In this document: positions 18,160 to 26,460 of the stretch, in pieces
Layout: each line of letters begins with the position of its first letter
Numbering within the stretch: the first letter of the stretch is position 1
From: Pontibacter arcticus
GTDB taxonomy: Bacteria > Bacteroidota > Bacteroidia > Cytophagales > Hymenobacteraceae
Assembly: GCF_003284895.1 (NCBI RefSeq)
Contig: NZ_QMDV01000002.1
Span: 124,001 to 188,000, forward strand
Length of the DNA: 64,000 nt
Direction: 5' to 3'
Made by a program: the position numbers and the translations under genes
Notes under the pieces: generated by a model
Database searches by the model: none
Seen by the model: the letters and a program-made list of their open reading frames with translations, nothing else
What the model was told of the DNA's origin: nothing

Positions 18160-18627
18160 ATGAAACAAGAACCTATCCTGCCTTTCTTCCAAAGCGGAGG
18201 GCATGAGTTGTACAAGATCGAGGAATTTGATATCCTGAAAGTGCCGTATTATACTTCCAGCATTTCGGCGGGCTTCCCGTCGTTGGCCGATGATTACCTG
18301 GACGAACGCGTGAACCTGAACGAGTTTTTGGTGAAGAACCCGACTGCTACCTATATGCTGAAAGTGCGCGGAAACTCCATGGAAGATGCCAACATAAAAG
18401 ACGGTGCCGTCCTGATCATTGATTACCTTCTGGAGCCCGAAGATGGCCGCATCGCTGTTTGCTACCTCGACAATAATTTCACGGTTAAAACCATCCGGAA
18501 AAGGGAAGGAAAACTGTTTCTGGAAGCCGCCAACGCTGCCTACCCTGCCATAGAAGTAACGGAAGCCATGAGCATGAAAGTACTCGGAATCGTTACCTTT
18601 ATCATCATGAAACCTGAAGTGCAGTAA
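18160..18627 (+). CDS. UmuD-like S24 self-cleaving peptidase
   Basis: A 155-residue protein without a DNA-binding domain, so UmuD-like rather than LexA-like. The likely self-cleavage site is Ala37-Gly38 (SISAG-F). The Ser/Lys dyad is visible: Ser73 in RGNSMEDANIKDG and Lys110 in FTVKTIR. By family knowledge a nucleoprotein filament of RecA triggers cleavage and the shortened form joins the error-prone polymerase UmuC. No umuC follows, which is unusual: the next gene is an unrelated hypothetical. The divergent neighbour is an Abi-alpha protein. An alternative role is as an anti-repressor-like regulator of the local module. Confidence 0.85.
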   Translation: MKQEPILPFFQSGGHELYKIEEFDILKVPYYTSSISAGFPSLADDYLDERVNLNEFLVKNPTATYMLKVRGNSMEDANIKDGAVLIIDYLLEPEDGRIAVCYLDNNFTVKTIRKREGKLFLEAANAAYPAIEVTEAMSMKVLGIVTFIIMKPEVQ

Positions 18628-18869
18628 AGTATAAACTGCTATCAGCGTTCTACTTCCCGGGGTATATAGCTGCAAATTCCGGGTTTGGGAGGGTGTTAAG
18701 GCTGATTTATACTTTGCTCAATTGTTTGCAAAGTATACTTTCTGCGCGCACGCAGGGTGCTGGTAAAACTATTCTAGCACACGGCTGCTTGGGGAAGATC
18801 GAAAAAGGTGCTCACGAATTTATACTTTGCGGCAAGTACACGTAAAGCTAGTAAACCAAACACAGCAGT

Positions 18870-19241
18870 ATGAACCTGACAGTAGGTTGTAAAGTTGCCT
18901 GGACGGAGTCGGTGTACACGCCTTATACAGCAGGGCAGACCTCTGACTTTATCGGGGAGCGGACGATAACCGGCCGGATAACTGCAGAAGGCTACGCGAA
19001 GAAAACGAACTACCATTTCTTCACAATTCATGTATACAGCGCAGAAGGCATAAACGCCCACGAGATCGAACCAAGCAGCAAGATCGTCCGGCGCGGGGTG
19101 GTACTTTACCCCAAGTGCCGGATACTCGCTACCCCGGATAACTACGAACAACTGGCGAAGGAAAAAGCCGGACGTAAGGAAAACAGCAGCCCAGTATGTT
19201 ATGCCAGCATCAAAGGGTTACGGGCAGGCTTCGAAGACTAA
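18870..19241 (+). CDS. Hypothetical protein
   Basis: A 123-residue protein with no signal peptide or membrane helix. The pattern VGCKVAWTESVYTPYT, then a strand-rich centre (ITGRITAEGY, HFFTIHVYSAEGI) and SKIVRRGVVLYPKCRIL suggests a small beta-barrel such as an SH3/KOW-like fold, but I do not recognise the family. A reverse frame over the same bases has no better character. A TATACTT heptamer lies about 50 bases before the start. Confidence 0.5.
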   Translation: MNLTVGCKVAWTESVYTPYTAGQTSDFIGERTITGRITAEGYAKKTNYHFFTIHVYSAEGINAHEIEPSSKIVRRGVVLYPKCRILATPDNYEQLAKEKAGRKENSSPVCYASIKGLRAGFED

Positions 19242-19387
19242 ATGAAGCCATAATTCGAGGTATAAACTGCCTGGTTAGAACAACGACCGGAACAACAATA
19301 AATACAAGTGACAAGGTAGCCGGTAGGTTGCTTCCGAAAGCTGTAATTACTTGGCCTTGCAAGTATAAAACGTATCGCTTACGATGT

Positions 19388-19780
19388 TTATAAGTGCTTT
19401 TTAGTAAATAACCCGACGATACTTTTTGTGGTTAGCCATGCCGCTAAACATCCGATAGCTACTATTTTTACTACCCGCTGCGGATCGGGGATGCTCCTGA
19501 ACCGGCTGGTTCCGTCTTTGATCTCGATATAGCCAACCGGGGTTAACACCATGCCACCGCCTCCGCCGCTACCAGACCCTTCTTCAGACCCCTTTGCGCC
19601 GGCACCGCTTCCGCCCCCAAAACCATACATGGCTTTAGATACAGGAATAACCGTAATACCATCCCGCTCAACAGGCTCACCGTAAATAGTAGCGCTGTTA
19701 GCTGCTATGCCCAGCTTTTCTGCCAGTTGCTGTACTATATTATGTTCAGCCGCTGTAAAGGGCGTTTCGTTTTTTTCCAT
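19388..19780 (-). CDS. GerW/YtfJ family protein
   Basis: A 130-residue protein from the ATG at 19780 (nine codons more are possible). It shows the family core GEPVERDGITVIPVSKA near 34-50, then a glycine-rich FGGGSGAGAKG...GSGGGGGM loop and TPVGYIEI, followed by a hydrophobic C-terminal helix (VVKIVAIGCLAAWLT) that may anchor it in a membrane. In Bacillus the family (GerW, YtfJ) is found in spores; the fold also occurs in non-spore-formers, where the role is not known. No partner gene is adjacent. Confidence 0.8.
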   Translation of the reverse strand: MEKNETPFTAAEHNIVQQLAEKLGIAANSATIYGEPVERDGITVIPVSKAMYGFGGGSGAGAKGSEEGSGSGGGGGMVLTPVGYIEIKDGTSRFRSIPDPQRVVKIVAIGCLAAWLTTKSIVGLFTKKHL

Positions 19781-19938
19781 AGGAAGGCGCTTATTTTTAG
19801 TTTTCAATAGGAATAAGCAGGTACGTTTTCGTTTAACTGAAGTTCAGGTGCAAGTTTATGTAATGCTGTAAACTCCCGGTAGCAGGAAGTTAGGGAAGAG
19901 GTGAGCGCACGCTCTACCATTCTGACTACGTATACATG

Positions 19939-21009
19939 CTATTTCTTTTCTTGTGCTGAGCTTGCTTCGGCTTCCAGGCCTTTATCGAAGGCTTTAAAGA
20001 AGGCGTGGCGCAGCACGTTAACTACTGTGGTAGAAATATCCGTATCGGGTTGGTTTACATTGCCTCTGATCGGAATTTTTGTCGCGATTTGGTCTCTTGG
20101 CTGGTTTTCAGCAGCTTCTACAAACAGGCCGGCTACAGCTTCCCAGGCTGTCCGTAACAGGCCTTCTTCTTTCACATCCTTTTTCAGGTTAAGTATTTTA
20201 ACGTTCTCGAAGAAGGGTTTCACATACCCGTCCAGCTGTCCATCTTTCAGTTTCAGCTCGCTGTACATATCCAGTTGGCCTCTTTCCACATCAAACTTGG
20301 CGTAAGCATCAATAAAGTCGTTTATACTTGTCAGGTTTACCCGCGTCAGTTGCATTTTCATATCAAAGTCGGGCAGTTCCTTTAGCAGGTTGGCTTTCAT
20401 GTTGCCTTTCAGGTTGCCGCCGCCAATCGACTTCCCGGTGAGGCGTATTGTAGAGGGAAGTTCGGTGGCGGCGTTCTCCACGTTTGCCAGGTTCAGGGCC
20501 ACCAGCTGCATGTCCGAAATGTGCATATCGATCAGTTTCTTATTCGAAAAATCGAGGTAAGCCAGTTTGCCGTTGTTTACCACAAAACGGTTGATCGTGA
20601 TCGGCATCAGGTCCTTAACAATTTCAGACCAATGCTTCCGGGTAGGTTCGTTTTTGGCGGCAGGCGCTTTTTTTGCTTCTACTACATTCAGCTGCGGCGC
20701 TTGCATGATTACTTCTCCCACCAGCTTGCCTTTCAGCAACGTTTTCCACTCCACAGAAAGGTTGGTTGTAGGAATCTGCAGGAAAGGGTATTTGGGGTTG
20801 CCGCCATCTTCTTTCAGCACCAGGCCATCTATGGTATAAGCGCCCCGGTACAGGTGCAGGTCAATATCTGCTACATGGCCCGTATAGCCGGGCAGTTCCT
20901 CGAGGGTTTTGTTCACGTAGTTTTTCACGAGGTAGGGCAGCGCCAGCCGGATGCCGATGAGTAAGAGAATAACGAGGGCTGTAATCTTGTATGATTTCTT
21001 AAAGGTCAT
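19939..21009 (-). CDS. DUF748/AsmA-like envelope protein
   Basis: A 356-residue protein from the ATG at 21009 (a GTG one codon earlier). One membrane segment near 9-28 is followed by a long beta-rich part. The phrase 'ADIDLHLYRGAYTIDGLVLKE' near 47-67 and 'NGKLAYLDFSNKKLIDMHISDMQL' near 147-170 are typical of DUF748 proteins, relatives of AsmA/TamB that are thought to span the periplasm and carry lipids. It is shorter than most AsmA proteins. It stands alone; a TATACTT heptamer lies just before the start. Confidence 0.75.
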   Translation of the reverse strand: MTFKKSYKITALVILLLIGIRLALPYLVKNYVNKTLEELPGYTGHVADIDLHLYRGAYTIDGLVLKEDGGNPKYPFLQIPTTNLSVEWKTLLKGKLVGEVIMQAPQLNVVEAKKAPAAKNEPTRKHWSEIVKDLMPITINRFVVNNGKLAYLDFSNKKLIDMHISDMQLVALNLANVENAATELPSTIRLTGKSIGGGNLKGNMKANLLKELPDFDMKMQLTRVNLTSINDFIDAYAKFDVERGQLDMYSELKLKDGQLDGYVKPFFENVKILNLKKDVKEEGLLRTAWEAVAGLFVEAAENQPRDQIATKIPIRGNVNQPDTDISTTVVNVLRHAFFKAFDKGLEAEASSAQEKK

Positions 21010-21268
21010 CACTTTTATACTTTAACGTGTTTTGCTTTAGCCATTCTTTTGCAAAGTATGATCGCCACAAAGTATGGCAGATGGATGATTGCTAACCCTT
21101 TGTACCGGATTTTGAAGTATAAATGTTTTGCTATAACGGCTTTTGGCTATGTAACCCCGGAATTTATACTTTAATACACTGGTTCATCCGCTTGTAATCT
21201 ACCCTTACTTTACTGCCACTAGCCATTAATTCAATATGTTATACAAAAATAAAGTAGGGATTAATTAC

Positions 21269-21310
21269 GCAACCGAACGATTGCGCGTATATTAGCAATA
21301 AAACGGTTGC
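21269..21310 (+). promoter_or_regulatory. Candidate operator of the ArsR/SRPBCC operon
   Basis: GCAACCG-AA-CGATTGC (21269-21284) is a dyad with one mismatch, and a further half-site CGGTTGC (21304-21310) follows, the reverse complement of the first arm. They end 15 bases before the ArsR start. ArsR-type repressors bind such dyads and usually repress themselves, so this is a good autoregulation site. Confidence 0.5.
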
Positions 21311-21325
21311 ATATTTAACAGAGAG

Positions 21326-21646
21326 ATGAGAAGAGACGTTTTCCAGGCGATAGCAGACCCCACCCGAAGAGCCATTATTGCCTTAATTGCCTTGCAAGCC
21401 ATGACGCCCAATGCGATAGCCGAACATTTTGACACCAGCAGGCAAGCTGTTTCAAAGCACTTGCAGATACTTGTAGAATGTCAGCTTGCAAAACAGGAAC
21501 AGCAGGGGCGGGAAATCTTCTATCAGCTGGATGTTGCTAAAATGAAAGAAATAGACAAATGGCTGGAACAGTTCCGAAAGATCTGGGAAGACCGCTTTAA
21601 CCAACTCGACACGATATTTTCTAACATAAAACAAAATAAGCCATGA
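21326..21646 (+). CDS. ArsR-family winged-helix repressor
   Basis: A 106-residue regulator beginning [22 protein letters not shown], the standard ArsR/SdpR start, with the recognition helix in [18 protein letters not shown] near 33-50 and a wing at [10 protein letters not shown]. There are no metal-binding cysteines, so it is of the SdpR/AHSA1-linked type rather than a metal sensor. Its stop overlaps the start of the SRPBCC gene in ATGA, so the two are translationally coupled. By family knowledge it represses its own operon, and the dyad at 21269 fits. Confidence 0.9.
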   Translation: MRRDVFQAIADPTRRAIIALIALQAMTPNAIAEHFDTSRQAVSKHLQILVECQLAKQEQQGREIFYQLDVAKMKEIDKWLEQFRKIWEDRFNQLDTIFSNIKQNKP

Positions 21647-22152
21647 AACATAACCTTGCATTCGAGTTCTTAGTGAACAAGGAAAACAACTCCATTACCA
21701 TTAAAAGAGAATTTGCCGCAGAGCTCCCGTTGGTGTGGGATGCCTACACCAAAAGCGAGATACTGGACCAGTGGTGGGCGCCTAAACCATGGAAATCCCG
21801 CACCAAAACCATGGACTTCAGAGAAGGTGGCCACTGGCACTATGCCATGGTTGGTCCGGAAGGGGAAGAGCATTGGGCGTTGGCTAATTACAAGACCATT
21901 GATCCTAAAAAGTGCTTTACTGCACTGGATGGTTTTGCTGATGCCGAAGGCGTGGTAAACACAGAAATGCCGCAATCGAAGTGGGAGGTAAGCTTTACAC
22001 CCAAACAGGAGCTTACCTTAGTAGAGAACCTGATCACATTCGATGACCTGGCACAACTCGAGACCACCATCCAGATGGGCTTTAAAGAAGGCCTGACAAT
22101 GGCTATGGAAAATCTCGATCAACTATTGACTGTTCAGAAACAGGAGGCCTAA
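21643..22152 (+). CDS. SRPBCC/AHSA1-type ligand-binding protein
   Basis: A 169-residue protein of the START-like helix-grip fold. The N-terminal strand and helix '[33 protein letters not shown]' is cut by the typical 'l..WW.P' motif near 47-53, and later '[18 protein letters not shown]' and '[17 protein letters not shown]' match the family. Such proteins bind hydrophobic ligands and are usually paired with an ArsR regulator, as here. The ligand is unknown. A terminator follows 46 bases after the stop. Confidence 0.85.
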   Translation: MKHNLAFEFLVNKENNSITIKREFAAELPLVWDAYTKSEILDQWWAPKPWKSRTKTMDFREGGHWHYAMVGPEGEEHWALANYKTIDPKKCFTALDGFADAEGVVNTEMPQSKWEVSFTPKQELTLVENLITFDDLAQLETTIQMGFKEGLTMAMENLDQLLTVQKQEA

Positions 22153-22197
22153 GGGCTGTAAGCTGCAGAAAAGAGAATCTATTTAATAGCATACTAT

Positions 22198-22237
22198 AAA
22201 AGCGGGGCTGGTGCATAACCTTCAAGCCTCGCTTTTT
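22198..22237 (+). terminator. Hairpin terminator after the ArsR/SRPBCC operon
   Basis: Arms AAAAGCGGGGCT (22198-22209) and AGCCTCGCTTTT (22225-22236) pair with one G-T wobble, followed by T. It is the last feature with normal base composition before the AT-rich island. Confidence 0.75.
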
Positions 22238-22598
22238 AGAGTTTGTTTCTCGTACTGGTACTCGTGCTGGAAGTATAGCTGTGTTGAAAGGAAGCACTAG
22301 ATATAAACTCTCGCTAGCAGGGAAATAGCTGGATAACAAAAAAATCACAATAAATAGTCTCCCACATCAAATTGTTTTTATATCTAATTATATCGTTAAT
22401 AATGTATCTGCTGAGAAAATTGTGCTTAAATTGGGAGCATAATCAAAGGTGGAGCTCTTGTATGTCAAATATCTTAATTCTTAAATTAATTGTTTTGAGG
22501 GTAATTTTACATATTAAGTCTTTTAATTCAATTATTTAGGGTCATAATGGAGCTTTTTGCGCTTCAAGTTTAATATTATAAGTCATAATTATAATTAG

Positions 22599-23723
22599 AT
22601 GGTTACTAGAATTTCATTTAAAAATTATAAGTCATTTAAAGAGAGACAAGAGATTTCCTTAAGACCAATTACTATTCTAATTGGTAAAAATAGCTCTGGA
22701 AAAAGTGCTGTTTCAAAACTATTGACTCTAATTGAAGGAAGTCTTAGTGGCGACTATGAGCAACCAATTAGATGGGAAAATAAAGGTGTGAAGTTGGGGT
22801 CTTCTAACAGTGATTTAGTATATAACAGAAACGTTACAACTAGCATTTTAGACTTTGAACTAAGTTCAAAAAAGGAAAAACTTGCTGTAACTGTAGCTGT
22901 AGACAGAAAGGATAGAGCAAGCTTATTAGCATGGGCATACAATAATAAATCATATGAATGTGCTGACATAAAGTTTAAAGGATTTTTAAATGATCAAGTT
23001 CATTTTAAAGATTTAAGCTTAAATGTCGACTATATAGGTCCAATTAGAGAACTTCCTAAACCTAATTACACAAACACTTTTGAAACAATCAATACAATAG
23101 GCATTACTGGAAGCAATGCTTATCCTATACTCATACAAGATTCGGAAAATTCTGGTGAATTAATTAAACAGGTTAGCGAATGGTATAGAATGAATTTTGA
23201 AGGTTGGAAGGTTGAAGTATTACCTATAACAGCCCCAGTGCCTACTTTTCAAATTGTCTTATCCAACAAAAATATTATTCATATTAATATTACAAATGTA
23301 GGGCAAGGAATGAATCAAGCGCTACCATTAATAGTAAGATCCTTTATGGCAGATGAGAAGGATGTAAGAATAATTATTGAAGAACCTGAAACTCATTTAC
23401 ATCCTGCAGCTCATGGAAATTTAGCTGAAAGATTTGTAGACTCATATCTTAATGATAATAAAAAACAATACTTTATTGAAACCCATTCACAAAACTTTGT
23501 GCTAAGAATGCGTAGGTTAGTGGCTCAAAATAAGCTTAATGTAAATGATTTAGCAATTTATTATGTTGATTTCGATGAAGAGAAAAATGAGAGTATAATA
23601 AACCCAATAAAAGTATATCCAGATGGGAATGTTGAATGGTGGCCAGATGGAATTTTCTCAGAAGCATTAAATGAAACAAGGGCAATAAGGAATGCTCAAA
23701 TACAAAATCCTATCAAAAATTAG
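22599..23723 (+). CDS. AAA ATPase, DUF3696/OLD-like (first gene of defence cassette)
   Basis: A 374-residue ABC/SMC-type ATPase. Walker A is IGKNSSGKS at residues 28-36, right after the opening RISFKNYKSFKE. A signature-like NVGQGMNQALP lies at 233-243, Walker B with its acidic pair in IIIEEPETHLHP at 258-269, and the switch histidine in FIETHSQNF at 292-300. The end, INPIKVYPDGNVEWWPDG, is the usual DUF3696 pattern. There is no attached TOPRIM domain, but the next gene, five bases on, encodes one, so the pair resembles a split OLD nuclease or the AriA/AriB pair of PARIS. I infer that ATP-dependent sensing controls the partner. Codon use is foreign to the genome. Confidence 0.85.
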   Translation: MVTRISFKNYKSFKERQEISLRPITILIGKNSSGKSAVSKLLTLIEGSLSGDYEQPIRWENKGVKLGSSNSDLVYNRNVTTSILDFELSSKKEKLAVTVAVDRKDRASLLAWAYNNKSYECADIKFKGFLNDQVHFKDLSLNVDYIGPIRELPKPNYTNTFETINTIGITGSNAYPILIQDSENSGELIKQVSEWYRMNFEGWKVEVLPITAPVPTFQIVLSNKNIIHINITNVGQGMNQALPLIVRSFMADEKDVRIIIEEPETHLHPAAHGNLAERFVDSYLNDNKKQYFIETHSQNFVLRMRRLVAQNKLNVNDLAIYYVDFDEEKNESIINPIKVYPDGNVEWWPDGIFSEALNETRAIRNAQIQNPIKN

Positions 23724-23728
23724 TTAAA

Positions 23729-24763
23729 ATGTGGATAGAGATTAGTAAAGATATCTTTGAATCTAAAAATTATAAGGGGTTTAATTATTTACTACAAATT
23801 CTTACTTGGAACCCAATCAGCTCAATAGCTAGATATAATATAGTAGTTGAAAGTGAAAACATAAAAGAAACTGAAAACTATAATCTTCTGTCAATTACTG
23901 ATAAACAACTAATAGATGAAGAGTATAATCACTATGTAAACTCTAGTGGTCAAACTAAGTTTCATATAACAACAAGTTTAGGTCCTAATAATTATAATCT
24001 AGAGGAGGCTATAAGGTTTTTTAATCAGCCAGTATCCATCATACTTGAGAATAGTAAAAATGACGCTTCATTTATCACTGCTTTAGTTTCTCATTATGAT
24101 AGAAAACTAGATAATGGTCTTCGCGTCATTGAAGAACATATTAACAATGGTTGGATTCAATTTGAAAATGCTGGAGGATGCTCAAACGTAGAAAATTTTA
24201 TAGAAGGCAAACTTCAATCTTTCAACTCGTTATCACTAATTCATGGAAAGCAAAATTTCTCATATCTCAGATGTATTTTAATTTTAGATAGTGATAAAGA
24301 ATATCCAACACAGCGAAAGAAGTCTCAATATGAGAAATTAGAAAATTATTTAGAAGCTAATGGGATAATTCCATATCATATCTTGGAGAAAAGGATGATG
24401 GAAAATTACATGCCAGATGAAGTGTTTTCTGAATTAAATAATGCGGTTACAAGTAGTTGGATTAGTGTTTATCTTACATTAACTAAAGATCAGAAAGACT
24501 ACATTAACATAAAAAATGGTTTTCCTAAAGAATATGATCAAAACGGGAATCGTTTACCGATTAAACAAGATATTCTTAACTTATATAATATTTCTATTCA
24601 TAATTTTAATATTCTTGATAAAGGTCTAAATTTTCCAGACTTTAAGAATAAGTTTCCTTTACTTTTTAGTATTAGTACTCAGGTAAATAAGTATACACTC
24701 TCACGAAGAGATGGTTCCAATGAGTTGGAACGGATTTTAGAGAAAATAAGGAACATGATATGA
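23729..24763 (+). CDS. TOPRIM-like putative nuclease (second gene of defence cassette)
   Basis: A 344-residue protein of no named family known to me. The TOPRIM pattern can be traced: Glu107 in PVSIILENSKNDASFI with Asp112, a GG turn in FENAGGCSNV near 146-154, and the Asp187-x-Asp189 pair in CILILDSDKEYP. The following HILEKRMMENYMP at 217-229 is the 'L x x R x x E N Y' segment seen after TOPRIM cores in OLD-type and AriB/DUF4435 proteins. It starts five bases after the ATPase stop and its own stop overlaps the DUF262 start in ATGA. I infer that it is the metal-dependent nuclease effector of the cassette. An inactive regulatory TOPRIM is possible. Confidence 0.65.
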   Translation: MWIEISKDIFESKNYKGFNYLLQILTWNPISSIARYNIVVESENIKETENYNLLSITDKQLIDEEYNHYVNSSGQTKFHITTSLGPNNYNLEEAIRFFNQPVSIILENSKNDASFITALVSHYDRKLDNGLRVIEEHINNGWIQFENAGGCSNVENFIEGKLQSFNSLSLIHGKQNFSYLRCILILDSDKEYPTQRKKSQYEKLENYLEANGIIPYHILEKRMMENYMPDEVFSELNNAVTSSWISVYLTLTKDQKDYINIKNGFPKEYDQNGNRLPIKQDILNLYNISIHNFNILDKGLNFPDFKNKFPLLFSISTQVNKYTLSRRDGSNELERILEKIRNMI

Positions 24764-26397
24764 ATGCAAATAATATTCAAATTCATACAAGAGTTAGGAG
24801 ATTGTTCCATTATATTGATGATTTTCAAAGAGGACTTATTAGAGTCCCTGCTTTTCAAAGAGAGTTTGTATGGACTAGGAAGGATAAAATAGATTTATTT
24901 GATAGTATAAAAAAAGGGTATCCGATAGGCTCAATTCTCTTTTGGCGACCAGATGAACATACAAAGTCAAACTTTTTCAGACTTGAATCTGAAAAAATTG
25001 GTTCATATTATATTCCTAATAGAACAGGTGATTTCTTCTACATCTTAGATGGGTTCCAAAGAATGTCAACACTTTTTGGTTGCTTAGTAAACCCATATCA
25101 AACTGATTTGCTAAGAGATGACAAAGAATGGTTTAAAGAATTCAATTTAGTATACAATCTGCAAGAAGATAAATTCGAATTCTATAATAAAGTAGAATTT
25201 TATGACTTACCAATTCATAAAGTGCCTCTTTATAGATTTGTTGATAGTAAAGAATTTTTTAGCTTTCAAAAGCAATTATTAGTATCTAATCTTCCTGAAA
25301 AATCAATTAATGATTTCTTAAAGAAATATGAAAATTTAAGTTCGAAACTTATAGACTACAATGTTCCTTCTATTGATATTATTGGTGGAACTGTAAGAGA
25401 AGCGGTTGATATTTTTTCAAGAGTTAATTCGACAGGAGCGAAAATTTCAGATGATTGGAAGATTTCAGCATTGTCTTTTGATGAAGAAAAAAATTTTAGG
25501 CTAGGTACGGAGATAGATAAACTTCTAGAGGAGTTAAAGAAGTATAATTTTCAAAATATAAAAAGAGAAGTAATACTGCAATGCATTATTAACTCCTTTG
25601 GTAAAGTGTTTTTTGACAATACGACTAAGCTTGAAGACCTAGCAGTTAGCAGAGATTTTGTTGATAAAGCAAGAGAAACATTAACAAATATCAAAAAAGC
25701 TGTATATTTTCTATACAATGAACTCTTAGTATTAAATCATAAACTCCTACCTTATAACAATCAACTTATTTTTATTACTGACTTTTTTGCAAAAATACAA
25801 CAGCCTTCTTTTGCTCAATTGGAAACCTTAAAAAGGTGGTTTTGGATAACATCTTACTCAAATTATTTCACAATTTACAACTTAAGTAAGCAAAGACTTG
25901 CTTATAATAAATTTCAAGATTTCATTAATGGTATAAGTTTTGAACCAGTTTATAAAGATAATCCTGATAAAAATTTTATAGTTACGAAATTACCATCCAA
26001 AATTAATTTAGGGAGTGTTCGTGCTAAATCATTGGCATTGTTCATGCTTAACAGATTGAAAGATTTATCAAGTAATTATGAAAGAATACAAGGCTATAAA
26101 ATGTTACCTTTATTTCAAAAACTTGATTCTAGTGAGGAACTAGCTTCTATAGAGAATACTTTTTTTATGTTAATATATGATAATGAAGGGTTATTAAATG
26201 ATAGAGGAAAAGATTTAGAATCTTGGTTGCTATCAGACGATGACTTAGCAAAATATTTTATATCTGATGTAATTAAGAATGTTTATAGGAGTTCATTTAG
26301 TAAGTCAGCTGTTCTAGAGCTGAGAAGAAAATCTATAATAAAAGCAGAAAAGGAGTTTGTTTATAATTTGGATATGATTTATGGAGATGAAATTTAA
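24760..26397 (+). CDS. DUF262 protein (third gene of defence cassette)
   Basis: A 545-residue protein whose N-terminus is a ParB/Srx-like DUF262 domain: VPAFQREFVW (29-38), DLFDSIKKGYPIGSILFW (45-62), then ILDGFQRMSTL at 95-105 where the family normally has DGQQR, and FSRVNSTGAKIS further on. In GmrS, SspE and BrxU this domain binds and hydrolyses NTP and senses modified DNA. No C-terminal DUF1524 HNH nuclease motif is visible, so nuclease action would have to come from the TOPRIM partner. The start overlaps the upstream stop (ATGA). Domain knowledge is established; the role in this cassette is inference. Confidence 0.8.
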   Translation: MNANNIQIHTRVRRLFHYIDDFQRGLIRVPAFQREFVWTRKDKIDLFDSIKKGYPIGSILFWRPDEHTKSNFFRLESEKIGSYYIPNRTGDFFYILDGFQRMSTLFGCLVNPYQTDLLRDDKEWFKEFNLVYNLQEDKFEFYNKVEFYDLPIHKVPLYRFVDSKEFFSFQKQLLVSNLPEKSINDFLKKYENLSSKLIDYNVPSIDIIGGTVREAVDIFSRVNSTGAKISDDWKISALSFDEEKNFRLGTEIDKLLEELKKYNFQNIKREVILQCIINSFGKVFFDNTTKLEDLAVSRDFVDKARETLTNIKKAVYFLYNELLVLNHKLLPYNNQLIFITDFFAKIQQPSFAQLETLKRWFWITSYSNYFTIYNLSKQRLAYNKFQDFINGISFEPVYKDNPDKNFIVTKLPSKINLGSVRAKSLALFMLNRLKDLSSNYERIQGYKMLPLFQKLDSSEELASIENTFFMLIYDNEGLLNDRGKDLESWLLSDDDLAKYFISDVIKNVYRSSFSKSAVLELRRKSIIKAEKEFVYNLDMIYGDEI

Positions 26398-26460
26398 TGC
26401 TCAAACATTATTTCAGAAAAACATTTATTATAAATAATTATAGCAGAAATACCTTCCCCC

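Larger units (their letters stand above)
22310..26460. other. AT-rich genomic island with a three-gene defence-like operon
   Basis: From about 22310 to the hrpB start the sequence becomes strikingly AT-rich (roughly 30 percent GC by eye) and codon use changes to AAA, ATT, TTA and AGA. It contains one operon of three genes and about 290 bases of AT-rich leader (22310-22598) in which I see no gene. The AAGTATA heptamer, dense elsewhere, is at background level here (three copies in 3.8 kb). No integrase, tRNA or direct repeat was found at either edge. I infer horizontal acquisition. Confidence 0.75.

Noticed and set aside
23623..23728. Toxin-antitoxin pair in the island
   Set aside because: The gene sizes (374, 344, 545 residues) and domains do not fit, and no small partner frame exists.
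24760..26397. A complete GmrSD type IV restriction enzyme
   Set aside because: Only the DUF262 half is visible; I see no DUF1524 HNH motif in the C-terminal half, and the DGQQR motif is changed.
22310..26460. An integrative element with att sites
   Set aside because: No integrase, tRNA or matching direct repeats were found at the edges; only composition supports transfer.
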